From NCBI GenBank assembly GCA_963823945.1, contig CAWGNK010000005.1:62001-126000 (forward strand): 64,000 bases of DNA, read 5' to 3'. Made by a program: the position numbers and the translations under genes. The stretch is from Bog-793 sp963823945 (GTDB lineage: Bacteria; Actinomycetota; Acidimicrobiia; Acidimicrobiales; Bog-793). The notes below the pieces were generated by a model. The model made no database searches and had not been told where the DNA came from. It saw nothing but the letters and a program-made list of their open reading frames with translations. Shown piece by piece: positions 17,473 to 25,986 of this stretch (position 1 is its first letter; each line of letters starts with the position of its first letter).

Positions 17473-18746
17473 GCGCCCGCTCCGGCGGCGATCTCGGTGT
17501 CGACGCGCACGGCGAGCGAGCCGAAGCCGCGCCGCAGCGCCGCCTCGACCTGGTCCGGGCGCTCGGCCCGGGCGAAGAGGAACCCGAGATAGCGGTCCCC
17601 GGCCGGCCACGCCTGAAGCATCCCGCCGACGGGGACCGTCACCTCGAGACCCCACACCCCGGGAACGCTCAGGGCGGCGCCGGTTCCGTCGATGCCGGCG
17701 AAGCGGCCCGAGGCGGGGACGGGGAGCATCATCACGCCCGAGGCGCCCGGCAGCCGGGCTGCCCCGAGGTCGAGGTCGAGTCCGAGGGCGTGGGCGAGGA
17801 CGAGCTCCTCGAGCGACCGGCCCGACGAGAAGCGCAACGCCTTCGAGCACCTGCCGCCGATCGTGCGCGCCGCCACCTCGAGCATGACGACCCGGGCACC
17901 GGGATCCGACCCCGTGGGCGCCAGACGGGCCTCGGCGTGAACGGGGCCATCGACGAGGCCGAGGGCGGCACAGGCGACCTGGACCGTGGTGCGAGCCTCG
18001 TCGAGGACCGCGGCCCGGTGGCGGGAGGGGGTGACGTAGATCGTCTCCTCGAAGTACGGGCCCTCGAGCGGGTCGGGCTTGTCGAAGACGGCGAGCACCT
18101 CGAGGTGGCCGGCGGTGAGGAGCCCCTCGAGCGCGACCTCGTCGCCCGGGACGAACGATTCGACGAGGAGCGGTTCGTCGGCGGGCCGGCCGGCGGCGGC
18201 GGCGATGCGGCGCACCGCGACCGCCGCCTCCCGGGCGCTTCCTTTGTCGTCGGCCCGGATGACGCCGCGGCTCGCCGAGAGCGAGCACGGCTTCACGACG
18301 ACCGGGTAGCCGAGACGGGCGCCGGCCGCGGCGACGGCACCGGGCTCGTCGGGGCTCGTCGGGGCGATCTCGAAGGCCGGTTGGCGGACCCCGGCGCGCG
18401 ACAGCAGCTGCCGCATCACGGCCTTGTCGCGGGTCGCGGCGATCGCCGCGGCCGGGTTCCTGGCGAGACCGAGTCGTTCGGCGGCGGCGGCCGCGGCCAG
18501 CGCGCCCACGTCGTCGACGGCGACGAGGGCGTCGAGCGGTGTCACCGAGTGGAACGACTCCACCGCGTCGGCGGCAGCCGTTGGGTCGTCGAGCGGTAGG
18601 ACGAGAAACCGGTCCGGCAGGGCGCCGGCCATCGCCTGGGGGGCGTCCGATCCGGTCACGACGTCGACTCCCAGTCGCGCCGCCGCGGCGAGAAACTCGG
18701 TCGCGCGGTAGGTCGACGACGGCAGCACGAGAAGGACGCGTGTCAT
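17469..18746 (-). CDS. ATP-grasp family ligase
   Basis: A 425-aa protein with an ATP-grasp fold: pre-ATP-grasp domain MTRVLLVLPSSTYRATEF, lid and ATP-binding region RDKAVMRQLLSRAG, YPVVVKPCSLSASRGVIRAD, LVESFVPGDEVALEGLL and the metal-binding VVMLEVAARTIGGR. It resembles carbamoyl-phosphate/BtrJ-like carboxylate-amine ligases, with no specific substrate evident. Coupling to the CCAEP-tail radical SAM protein suggests a two-enzyme modification or biosynthesis step. MTRVLL is chosen as the start over a short upstream extension. A CATGAT box lies 6 nt upstream. Confidence 0.85.
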   Translation of the reverse strand: MTRVLLVLPSSTYRATEFLAAAARLGVDVVTGSDAPQAMAGALPDRFLVLPLDDPTAAADAVESFHSVTPLDALVAVDDVGALAAAAAAERLGLARNPAAAIAATRDKAVMRQLLSRAGVRQPAFEIAPTSPDEPGAVAAAGARLGYPVVVKPCSLSASRGVIRADDKGSAREAAVAVRRIAAAAGRPADEPLLVESFVPGDEVALEGLLTAGHLEVLAVFDKPDPLEGPYFEETIYVTPSRHRAAVLDEARTTVQVACAALGLVDGPVHAEARLAPTGSDPGARVVMLEVAARTIGGRCSKALRFSSGRSLEELVLAHALGLDLDLGAARLPGASGVMMLPVPASGRFAGIDGTGAALSVPGVWGLEVTVPVGGMLQAWPAGDRYLGFLFARAERPDQVEAALRRGFGSLAVRVDTEIAAGAGA

Positions 18747-18811
18747 GCCACCATCATGCCGGTTTGCCGCGCCGTCCAAGCGCGGCGCGCGAGGTCGCGC
18801 GGGGCGACCCC

Positions 18812-18817
18812 TACCAT
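18812..18817 (+). promoter_or_regulatory. -10 box of the NfuA-like gene (TACCAT)
   Basis: TACCAT ends 6 nt before the GTG at 18824. The ATG embedded in it is out of frame with the protein. Confidence 0.45.
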
Positions 18818-18823
18818 GGCCCC

Positions 18824-19468
18824 GTGGCGGACGACGCGATCGAACGGCTGGACCCCGGACGGGTCCTCACGGTCACGGACGCGGCGCGGGCCGTGATCCT
18901 CGAGGCCCGCGCCGCCGAGGCAGATCCCGAGAGCCTGGCGCTGTTCGTCGAGGTGATCGGGGCGGAGAACGGCGCCTACGTCTACGAGATGTGGTTCGAG
19001 GCGCCGATCGACGCCGGGCCGCGCGACGTTCCCCATCGCTACGGGGACCTCACCGTCGTCGTCGGTGGCGACAGTGTCGACAAGGTGCGCGGGGCGACGC
19101 TCGACGCCGGCGAGCAGGGGCTCGTCATGGTGAACCCGAACACGCCGTTGGCGGCGCCGAACGTGCCCGCCGTAGCGGAGGGCGACGTGACGAGCCCGGT
19201 CGCCCGGGCGGTGATCGCCGTGCTTGAAGAGCAGGTGAACCCCCAGATCGCCATGCACGGGGGTCGCGCCGACCTCGTCGCCGTCGACGAGGGTGTCGCC
19301 TACCTGCGTCTCTCCGGCGGTTGCCAGGGGTGCGGGCTCGCGGCGGTGACGCTCGGCCAGGGGATCACCGTGGCGATCAGACAGGCGGTGCCCGAGATCG
19401 TCGACGTCGTCGACGTCACCTCCCACCAGGAGGGCCGCAACCCCTACTTCGAGCCGGCGAAGAAGTGA
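18824..19468 (+). CDS. NfuA-like Fe-S cluster scaffold/carrier
   Basis: A 214-aa two-domain protein. The N-terminal half resembles an A-type (HesB/IscA) carrier that has lost its cysteines. The C-terminal half is a NifU-like domain with VNPQIAMHGGRADLVAVDEGVAYLRLSGGCQGCGLA; the CxxC in GGCQGCG binds the transferable cluster. This arrangement is that of NfuA, which delivers Fe-S clusters to client enzymes such as radical SAM proteins, one of which is encoded next door on the other strand. GTG 18824 follows TACCAT by 6 nt. The aroC promoter follows at once. Confidence 0.87.
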   Translation: MADDAIERLDPGRVLTVTDAARAVILEARAAEADPESLALFVEVIGAENGAYVYEMWFEAPIDAGPRDVPHRYGDLTVVVGGDSVDKVRGATLDAGEQGLVMVNPNTPLAAPNVPAVAEGDVTSPVARAVIAVLEEQVNPQIAMHGGRADLVAVDEGVAYLRLSGGCQGCGLAAVTLGQGITVAIRQAVPEIVDVVDVTSHQEGRNPYFEPAKK

Positions 19469-19506
19469 ACCTGGCTGCCGACTCTGCCTTTGAGCAGGCG
19501 AGACGG

Positions 19507-19512
19507 TAGATT
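19507..19512 (+). promoter_or_regulatory. -10 box of the aroC operon (TAGATT)
   Basis: TAGATT ends 6 nt before the aroC GTG start, with no Shine-Dalgarno in between. Probable leaderless start of the aroC-aroKB-aroQ-pepQ-efp-nusB unit. Confidence 0.5.
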
Positions 19513-19518
19513 CCACCA

Positions 19519-20727
19519 GTGCTCCGCTTCCTCACGGCCGGTGAATCGCACGGCCGCGCGCTCGTCGCCATCGTCGAGGGCCTGCCCGCAGGGCTGCCGA
19601 TCACGGTCGACGAGATCCGCCTCGAGCTCGCCCGCCGGCGGCTCGGTTACGGACGCGGGCCGCGCATGCGCGTCGAGCGCGACGAGGTCGTCCTCGTCGG
19701 CGGAGTCCGGCACGGCCGGACGCTCGGCTCGCCCGTCGCGATCGAGATCGCCAACTCCGAGTGGCCGAAATGGGAGCGGGAGATGTCACCCGATCCCGGG
19801 AAGCCGGAGAAGCTCCTCACCGCGCCCCGTCCGGGACATGCCGACCTGGCGGGCATGGAGAAGCACGGCTTTGACGACGCGCGCGATGTGCTCGAGCGGG
19901 CCTCGGCCCGCGAGACGGCGGCCCGGGTCGCGGCGGGCACGCTTTTCAAGGCACTGCTCGGCGAGATCGGCGTCTCCATCGTCAGTCACGTCGTCGCGCT
20001 CGGCACGGTCGCCGCGTCGTCCGGAGCGCGACCGCGTCCCGAGGATCTCGTCGCCGTCGACGCCTCGCCGGTCCGCTGTTTCGATGTCGTGGCGGCCGAC
20101 GCGATGATCGCCGCGATCAAGGCGGCCGCCAAGGACGGCGACTCGCTCGGGGGTGTCGCCGAGGTCATCGGCTACGGCGTGCCGGTCGGGCTCGGCAGCT
20201 ACGCCCACTGGGACCGTCGCCTCGACGGTCTGCTCGCCCAGGCGCTGATGAGCATCCCCGCCGTGAAGGCCGTCGAGATCGGCGACGCGATCGCCATCGC
20301 CACGCGTCGCGGCTCCGAGGCGCACGACGCCATCTTCTGGGACGCGCCGAATGCGATGTACCGGCGCGAGACCAGCCACGCCGGCGGCATCGAGGGCGGC
20401 GTCTCGACGGGAGGGTTGCTCCTCGCCCGGGCGGTGATGAAGCCGCTCGCGACGCTGAACCGCCCCGTGCTGGCGACGGTCGACGTCGCGACGAAGAAGG
20501 GCACGCTCGCGTTCAAGGAGCGCACCGACGTGACGGCCGTCCCGGCGATGGGCGTCGTCGCGGAGGCGATGGTCGCCTTCGTGCTCGCCGCCGAGGCGCT
20601 CCGCAAGTTCGGCGGCGACTCGGTCGCCGAGTTTGTCCGCAACCGCGACGGTTTCGTCGCCTCCCTCGGCTCGAGCCCGTCCGCCCCCGGCGCCGGCAGG
20701 ACCCCGGCGGAGCCGGACCGGCCGTGA
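19519..20727 (+). CDS. aroC: Chorismate synthase
   Basis: A 402-aa FMN-dependent enzyme making chorismate, the shared precursor of aromatic amino acids and of menaquinone. Signatures are FLTAGESHGRALVAIVEGLPAG, RRRLGYGRG, GRTLGSPVAIEIAN, RPGHADLAGM, RASARETAARVAAG, ETSHAGGIEGGVSTGG and the C-terminal RTDVTAVPAMGVVAEAM. Length is normal. GTG 19519 is fixed by the conserved N-terminus. It overlaps the following fused gene as GTGA. Confidence 0.97.
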   Translation: MLRFLTAGESHGRALVAIVEGLPAGLPITVDEIRLELARRRLGYGRGPRMRVERDEVVLVGGVRHGRTLGSPVAIEIANSEWPKWEREMSPDPGKPEKLLTAPRPGHADLAGMEKHGFDDARDVLERASARETAARVAAGTLFKALLGEIGVSIVSHVVALGTVAASSGARPRPEDLVAVDASPVRCFDVVAADAMIAAIKAAAKDGDSLGGVAEVIGYGVPVGLGSYAHWDRRLDGLLAQALMSIPAVKAVEIGDAIAIATRRGSEAHDAIFWDAPNAMYRRETSHAGGIEGGVSTGGLLLARAVMKPLATLNRPVLATVDVATKKGTLAFKERTDVTAVPAMGVVAEAMVAFVLAAEALRKFGGDSVAEFVRNRDGFVASLGSSPSAPGAGRTPAEPDRP

Positions 20728-22307
20728 CGGCCCCTGGGGGGCTCGACCGCCGCCACATCGTGCTCGTCGGCATGATGGGGACGGGCAAGTCGTCGGCGGG
20801 TGACGGGCTCGCCACGCTGCTCGACCGGCCGTTCGTCGACACCGACGCGATGGTCGCGGCCCACTGCGGGATGGACATCGCCGATCTGTGGGCGGCCGAA
20901 GGTGAGGCGCGGGTGCGCCAACTCGAGTCGGCCGTGCTCGCCGAGGCGATCGCCTCGGCGTCCCCGTCGGTCATCGCCGCCGGGGGTGGCGCCGTCCTCG
21001 ACCCGGCGAACCGGGCCGCCATCGCGAGGGCGGGGGACGTCGTCTGGTTGCGGGCGGAAGTCGACACCCTCGTCGAGCGGCTCGGCGACGGTGCCGGGAG
21101 GCCTTTGCTCGGATCGGACCCCGCCGGCGCGCTCCGCACGATCGAGCCGGCACGCCGACCGCTGTACGCCGAGGTTGCGGGCGTGATCGTCGACGTCGAC
21201 AAGTTCGGCCCGGAGGCGACGGTGGCCGCCGTGCTCGGCGCCCTCCAGCGTCGGATCGAGGTCACCCTGCCGGGACGTCCCTACGAGGTCGTCGTCGGGC
21301 CGGGGGCGCGTCACCTGCTCGGCTCCGTCGTCCCGCCGGACGCGACGCGCGCCGCCGTCGTCACGCAGACGGCCGTGGACGTCGCCGTCTCGACCGGGCT
21401 CGAGGAGATCGAGTTTCTGATCGGTCCCGGCGAGTCTGCCAAGTCGTTCCAAACGGTCGAGGAACTCTGCCGGGGGTTCGCGCGCGCCGGGCTGACCCGG
21501 GCGGACGTCGTCGTCGCCGTCGGGGGTGGCGTCGTCACCGACGTGGCGGGGTTCGCCGCCGCCTGCTACCACCGTGGTGTTGCCGTCGTCCACGTGCCGA
21601 CGACATTGCTCTCCCAGGTGGACGCCGCTGTCGGCGGGAAGACGGGCGTCAACCTGGCGGAGGGCAAGAACCTCGTCGGGTCCTTCTGGCAGCCGGCCGC
21701 CGTGCTCTGCGACACCGACACGCTCCGGACGCTGCCCGCGCGCGAATGGCGCTCGGGTTTCGGCGAGATGGCGAAGTACGAGTGCCTCGGTCTCGCCGAC
21801 CTCGACGAGCTGGCGCTCGTCGACCAGATCGCCTCCTGCGTCGCGGCGAAGGCCGCGATCGTCGCCGCCGACGAGCGGGACGCCGACCGGAGGATGACGC
21901 TCAACTACGGCCACACACTCGCCCATGCCCTCGAGGCGGCGGGATTCGCCGAGACGGTGGACGACTCGTCGATCCGGCACGGCGAGGCCGTCGGCATTGG
22001 GCTCGTCTTCGCCGCGCGCCTGGCGGCCGTCACGGGCCGCCTCGACGCCGCCGACGTCCGCCGCCACGTCGCCGTCGTCGAGCGCTACGGGCTCGCCACC
22101 TCGATTCCGCCCGACCTCGACCTGGACGAACTGCTGGTCTTCATGGCGCGGGACAAAAAGACCCGCACCGGGCTGAGCTTCGTGCTCGACGGCCCCCGCG
22201 GCGTCGAGTTCGTTGGCGATGTCGACCCCGCCGCCGTGCGCGAGGCGCTGCGCGCGACCCAGGCCGGGGGTGGCACGCTGCACGACGTCAAGGAGGCGAC
22301 CGCGTGA
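20724..22307 (+). CDS. aroKB: Fused shikimate kinase / 3-dehydroquinate synthase
   Basis: A 527-aa bifunctional enzyme. Residues 10-175 are shikimate kinase: P-loop GMMGTGKSS (16-24), FVDTDAMV, AAGGGAVLD, and RRPLYAEVA near the domain end. Residues from about 178 are dehydroquinate synthase: VAVGGGVVTDVAGFAAACYHRG, VPTTLLSQVDAAVGGKTGVN, EGKNLVGSFWQP, FGEMAKYE and NYGHTLAHALE, including the zinc and NAD contacts. There is no stop or internal start signal between the domains, so this is a genuine fusion of pathway steps 2 and 5. The GTGA overlap with aroQ follows, whose Shine-Dalgarno AAGGAGG lies inside this gene. Confidence 0.95.
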   Translation: MTAPGGLDRRHIVLVGMMGTGKSSAGDGLATLLDRPFVDTDAMVAAHCGMDIADLWAAEGEARVRQLESAVLAEAIASASPSVIAAGGGAVLDPANRAAIARAGDVVWLRAEVDTLVERLGDGAGRPLLGSDPAGALRTIEPARRPLYAEVAGVIVDVDKFGPEATVAAVLGALQRRIEVTLPGRPYEVVVGPGARHLLGSVVPPDATRAAVVTQTAVDVAVSTGLEEIEFLIGPGESAKSFQTVEELCRGFARAGLTRADVVVAVGGGVVTDVAGFAAACYHRGVAVVHVPTTLLSQVDAAVGGKTGVNLAEGKNLVGSFWQPAAVLCDTDTLRTLPAREWRSGFGEMAKYECLGLADLDELALVDQIASCVAAKAAIVAADERDADRRMTLNYGHTLAHALEAAGFAETVDDSSIRHGEAVGIGLVFAARLAAVTGRLDAADVRRHVAVVERYGLATSIPPDLDLDELLVFMARDKKTRTGLSFVLDGPRGVEFVGDVDPAAVREALRATQAGGGTLHDVKEATA

Positions 22308-22756
22308 CCGAACCCGTCGTGTTGCTGCTCTCGGGACCGAACCTCGGGCTGCTGGGCGAACGCGAGCCGTCGGTCTACGGCACGGCGACGCTCGCCGAGC
22401 ACGTCGCCCGGGCCGAGCTCGCGGCCCGCCGGCTGGGGTACGTGCTCGAGCACTACCAGAGCGAGCACGAGGGGGATCTCGTCACCGCGGTGCACGGGGC
22501 CCGCGGCCGGGTCGCGGCGATCGTGGTCAACGCGGGTGCCCTGTCGCACTACGGTTGGTCGCTGCACGACGCGCTGGCGGCGTTCGACGGGTTGGTCGTC
22601 GAGCTCCACCTCTCGCACCCCGGTTCGCGGGAGCCGTGGCGCCGCACGTCGGTCATCGCGCCGGTCGCCGACGGCGTGATCGCGGGCTTCGGGGGGCTGG
22701 GTTACGAGCTGGCGGTGGAGGCCGCGGCGCGACTAGTCGAGAAGGGGAAGGCGTAG
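22304..22756 (+). CDS. aroQ: Type II 3-dehydroquinate dehydratase
   Basis: A 150-aa dodecameric-type dehydroquinase. Visible are LLLSGPNLGLLGEREPSVYG (Arg19/Tyr25 region of the active site), YQSEHEGDLV, VVNAGALSHYGWSLHDAL, VVELHLSHPGSREPWRRTSVIAP and GVIAGFGGLGYELAVEA. GTG 22304 overlaps the aroKB stop as GTGA with AAGGAGG just upstream. Step 3 of the shikimate pathway. Confidence 0.95.
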   Translation: MTEPVVLLLSGPNLGLLGEREPSVYGTATLAEHVARAELAARRLGYVLEHYQSEHEGDLVTAVHGARGRVAAIVVNAGALSHYGWSLHDALAAFDGLVVELHLSHPGSREPWRRTSVIAPVADGVIAGFGGLGYELAVEAAARLVEKGKA

Positions 22757-22758
22757 GG

Positions 22759-23892
22759 ATGGCTGTTGAGGTGATCAAGGAGATGGACGAGGCGGGCGGG
22801 ACCGAGCTCGCGCCGATGGACTACCCGGCGAGGGTCGCCAAGCTGCGCGAACGTCTCGGCAAGGAGCGCGTCGGCGGGATCCTCGTCACCTCGCTCAGCA
22901 ATGTGCGCTACCTGAGCGGGTTCTCCGGCTCGAGCGCCATGCTGCTCGTCACGGCGAAGCGGGCGCTGCTCATCACCGACGGGCGTTACAAGGACCAGGC
23001 CGCGACCGAGATGGCGGCAGCCGGTGTCGTCGCCGACCTCGAGGTCGCCACCGCGACGAAGCAGCTGAAGGCGGTCGCCGCCGCGACCCGCGCGCTGGCG
23101 CGGCTCGGCCTCGAGGCCAGGGCCGTCACCTGGGCGTGGCAGCGCGAGCTCGCCGCGGCGGTGAAGCCGGAGCTCGTCCCGACGACGGGTCTCGTCGAGG
23201 CGCTGCGCGTCGTCAAGGACCCGGGCGAGATCGCGCGCATCGAACGGGCCTGCGAGATCGCCGACATCGCCTTCGCCCAGACCAAGCAGCGCCTCACCGA
23301 GGGCGTGAGCGAGTCGGAGTTCGCCGCCGAGCTCGAGTTCGAGATGCGCCGCCGGGGGGCCGCCGCGGCGTCGTTCGAGTCGATCGTCGCCAGCGGGCCG
23401 AACGGCGCGATGCCCCACGCCCAGCCGACGGACCGCGTCATCTCGCCCGGCGATCTCGTCGTCCTCGACTTCGGCGCTCTCTACGACGGCTACCACTCGG
23501 ACATGACGCGCACCGTGTGCATCGGTGAGCCGTCGCCGGCCTCGGCCGAGCTGCTCGCCGCCGTGGCGGCCTCCCAGCGGGCCGGGCTGATCGCCGTCGC
23601 GGCGGGGGTGACCGGCGGAGCCGTCGACGAGGCCTGCCGCAAGTCGCTCGCCGAGGCGGGGCTCGCCGAGGCGTTCTCGCACTCGACCGGCCACGGCGTC
23701 GGGCTCGACATCCACGAGGCCCCGACGCTCGCCGCCGGATCCGCCGACTTGCTCCCGGAGGGCGCCGTCGTCACCGTCGAACCGGGGGCGTATCTCGTCG
23801 ACCACGGCGGCGTGCGCATCGAGGACACCGTGGTCGTGACCTATGCCGGGCACCGCGCGCTCTCCAAGACGACAAAGGACTACGAGCTCTGA
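22759..23892 (+). CDS. pepQ: M24 aminopeptidase (Xaa-Pro dipeptidase type)
   Basis: A 377-aa pita-bread-fold metallopeptidase cleaving X-Pro bonds. The N-terminal creatinase-like domain (GGILVTSLSNVRYLSGFSGS) is followed by the catalytic domain with metal ligands in VLDFGALYDGYHSDMTRT (two Asp), STGHGVGLDIHEAP (His), VVTVEPGAYL (Glu) and GVRIEDTVVVT (Glu). ATG 22759 follows AGGGGAAGG. Its stop overlaps the efp ATG by one base (TGATG). The aroQ-pepQ-efp-nusB order is a classic actinobacterial arrangement. Confidence 0.93.
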   Translation: MAVEVIKEMDEAGGTELAPMDYPARVAKLRERLGKERVGGILVTSLSNVRYLSGFSGSSAMLLVTAKRALLITDGRYKDQAATEMAAAGVVADLEVATATKQLKAVAAATRALARLGLEARAVTWAWQRELAAAVKPELVPTTGLVEALRVVKDPGEIARIERACEIADIAFAQTKQRLTEGVSESEFAAELEFEMRRRGAAAASFESIVASGPNGAMPHAQPTDRVISPGDLVVLDFGALYDGYHSDMTRTVCIGEPSPASAELLAAVAASQRAGLIAVAAGVTGGAVDEACRKSLAEAGLAEAFSHSTGHGVGLDIHEAPTLAAGSADLLPEGAVVTVEPGAYLVDHGGVRIEDTVVVTYAGHRALSKTTKDYEL

Positions 23893-24452
23893 TGGCTCTT
23901 TCGACGAACGACCTGAGAAATGGGATGGCGCTCGACCTCGCGGACGGGCTCTACGAGGTCGTCGAGTTTCAGCATGTGAAGCCTGGCAAGGGCGGCGCGT
24001 TCGTGCGCACCAAGCTCCGCAACCTGCGGAACAAGGCGGTCGTGGAGCGCACCTTCCGCGCGGACGAACGCGTGGAGCAGGCGGTGATCGACAAGCGCGA
24101 GATGCAGTTCCTGTACCGCGACGGGGCCGACTACGTGTTCATGGACAACGTTTCGTTCGACCAGATGACCGTCCCCGCCGCGACGCTCGGCACCGCGGCG
24201 TCGTACCTGAAGGTGGGGAACTCCGTCATCCTCATGCTCTACGCCGCCGAGATCGTCGACGTCGAGCTGCCCGCCGCCGTCGAGCTCGAGATCACCGCGA
24301 CCGAGCCGGGCATGCAGGGCGACCGCGTCTCGGGCGCCCGCAAGCCGGCGACGACCGAGACCGGGCTCGTCGTCTCGGTGCCGCTGTTCGTCAACCCGGG
24401 CGACCGGATCAAGATCGACACCCGGTCCGGTGAGTACCTCACGAGGGCGTAG
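23892..24452 (+). CDS. efp: Elongation factor P
   Basis: A 186-aa three-OB-fold translation factor that relieves ribosome stalling at polyproline. The start is MALSTNDLRNGMALDLADG. The modification-loop lysine is K33 in KPGKGGAFVRTKLRN. Further signatures are FRADERVEQAV, QFLYRDGADYVFMD and the C-terminal GDRVSGARKPATTETGLVVSVPLFV. The basic context around K33 suits an unmodified or non-EpmA-type lysine, as usual for actinobacteria. It overlaps nusB by 23 nt. Confidence 0.97.
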   Translation: MALSTNDLRNGMALDLADGLYEVVEFQHVKPGKGGAFVRTKLRNLRNKAVVERTFRADERVEQAVIDKREMQFLYRDGADYVFMDNVSFDQMTVPAATLGTAASYLKVGNSVILMLYAAEIVDVELPAAVELEITATEPGMQGDRVSGARKPATTETGLVVSVPLFVNPGDRIKIDTRSGEYLTRA

Positions 24453-24867
24453 CGGGGGCAAGTCGCCGACCGGCGCCCGCCGGCGCGCCCGCGAGCGGGC
24501 GCTCGACCTGCTCTACGAAGCCGAGACGAAGGGGCTCGCGCCCGATTCGGTCCTCGAGGACCTGCCGGTCGCGCCCGATGCCTACGCCGTGGCCCTCGTG
24601 CGCGGCGTGGGGCTCCACCTCGCGGCGATCGACGCCCTGATCGGCGCCCACACCACCGCCTGGGCGATCGACCGGCTGCCGGCGATCGACCGGCAGCTGC
24701 TGCGGATCGGAACCTTCGAGATCGCCTTCGGCGGTGAGGTCCCGCTGGCGGTGGCGATCGACGAGGCGGTCGAGCTCGCCGGGGAGTTCTCGACCGACGA
24801 GTCGGGAAGCTTCGTGAACGCAGTCCTCGCCGCGATCGCCGCCGAGACCGGGGCCAGCCCGTCGTGA
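24430..24867 (+). CDS. nusB: Transcription antitermination factor NusB
   Basis: A 145-aa all-helical protein that, with NusE, joins the rRNA antitermination complex. Seen are ARRRARERALDLLYEAETKG, the IDRLPAIDRQLLRIGTFEI core and VAIDEAVELAGEFSTDESGSFVNAVLAAI. The GTG start at 24430 lies inside efp; a slightly later start is possible, since the first 12 residues are a basic tail. It overlaps the next gene as GTGA (24864-24867). Confidence 0.94.
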   Translation: MSTSRGRSGGKSPTGARRRARERALDLLYEAETKGLAPDSVLEDLPVAPDAYAVALVRGVGLHLAAIDALIGAHTTAWAIDRLPAIDRQLLRIGTFEIAFGGEVPLAVAIDEAVELAGEFSTDESGSFVNAVLAAIAAETGASPS

Positions 24868-25964
24868 CGAGGCGGGACCCGTACGCCGAGGCGGGCGTCG
24901 ACTACACGACCCTCGACGCCGCCAAGCGCCGGGCGGTCGCCGCCGCCCGGGCGACGTCGTCGAACCCCGCGGCCCGCGGCGCCCTGGTCGACGACGCCAG
25001 CCGCGGCGAGCCGGCCACGGTCGTCCGGGTCGGTGACGCCTGCTACGCCTTCGTCCTCGAGTGCCTGGGGACGAAGTCACTTGTCGCCCGCGACTTCGAG
25101 GCGGCGACCGGCGTGGACCGCTACGACGCCGCGGGCTACGACACCGTCGCCGCGGCGGTGAACGACTGCTGTTGCGTCGGCGCGCTGCCCCTCGTCGTCA
25201 ACGCCTACTTCGCCACCGGCGCGGCGTCCTGGTACGCGGGGACCCGGCACGCCTCGCTCGTCGACGGGTTCGCGCGGGCCTGTGGCGACTGCGGTGCCGC
25301 CTGGGGAGGAGGCGAGTCGCCGACGCTGCAGGGACTCGTCGTCCCGGACGGGATCGACCTCGCCGCGGCGGTCGTCGGCGTCGTGCCGGCGGGCGTCGAG
25401 CCGTTGCTCGGCGGGGCCCTGGCGGCCGGCGACGAGATCGTGCTCGTCTCCTCGTGCGGGCTCCACCAGAACGGGGCTTCGCTCGTGCGCGCCGTCGCGG
25501 GCCGTCTCGAGCTCGGCCTGGCGGAGCCGCTCGCCTCGGGGCGCCTGTTCGGCGAGGCCGCCCTCGACGCCGGTGCCATCTACGTCGGGCTCGTCGAGCA
25601 GCTCCTCACGCGGGGTGTCGCCGTCCACTACCTCAGCCACATCACCGGGCACGGGTTGCGCAAGCTGATGCGGGCCGACCGGGAGTTCACGTACCGGATC
25701 CGATGTCTGCCCGAGGTGCCCGAGGTTCTCGGCTTCCTCGCCGAGAAAGCGGGGTTGTCGGCTCCCGAGGCCTATGCGACTCTCAACATGGGAGCGGGGT
25801 TGGCCTGCTACGTCGGCCCGGGGTCGGGCGCGCAAGTCGTCGCGGCCGCCGCGGGTCTCGGGCTGACCGCAATGGTGGCCGGAAGCGTGGAGCCCGGGCC
25901 ACGTCGCGTCGTCCTCGAGCCGCTCGGGGTCGAGTACGCGGCCCGAGACCTCCAGCTGCGCTAG
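24864..25964 (+). CDS. PurM-like protein (AIR synthase-related)
   Basis: A 366-aa protein of the AIR synthase (PurM) superfamily. Retained are the N-terminal YAEAGVDYTTLDAAKRR, AWGGGESPTLQG (PurM GGE region), LSHITGHGLRKLM and TLNMGAGLACYV. The usual phosphate/ATP segment DGVGTK is replaced by LECLGTKSL, and GGETAEMP by GGGESPTLQG. It may be a divergent phosphoribosylformylaminoimidazole cyclo-ligase or a paralogue with another ATP-dependent job, so no symbol is given. Coupled to nusB by GTGA. It ends 22 nt before the convergent arsM. Confidence 0.75.
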   Translation: MTRRDPYAEAGVDYTTLDAAKRRAVAAARATSSNPAARGALVDDASRGEPATVVRVGDACYAFVLECLGTKSLVARDFEAATGVDRYDAAGYDTVAAAVNDCCCVGALPLVVNAYFATGAASWYAGTRHASLVDGFARACGDCGAAWGGGESPTLQGLVVPDGIDLAAAVVGVVPAGVEPLLGGALAAGDEIVLVSSCGLHQNGASLVRAVAGRLELGLAEPLASGRLFGEAALDAGAIYVGLVEQLLTRGVAVHYLSHITGHGLRKLMRADREFTYRIRCLPEVPEVLGFLAEKAGLSAPEAYATLNMGAGLACYVGPGSGAQVVAAAAGLGLTAMVAGSVEPGPRRVVLEPLGVEYAARDLQLR

Positions 25965-25986
25965 AAGCCGCCGAGCGCCAGGGCCC

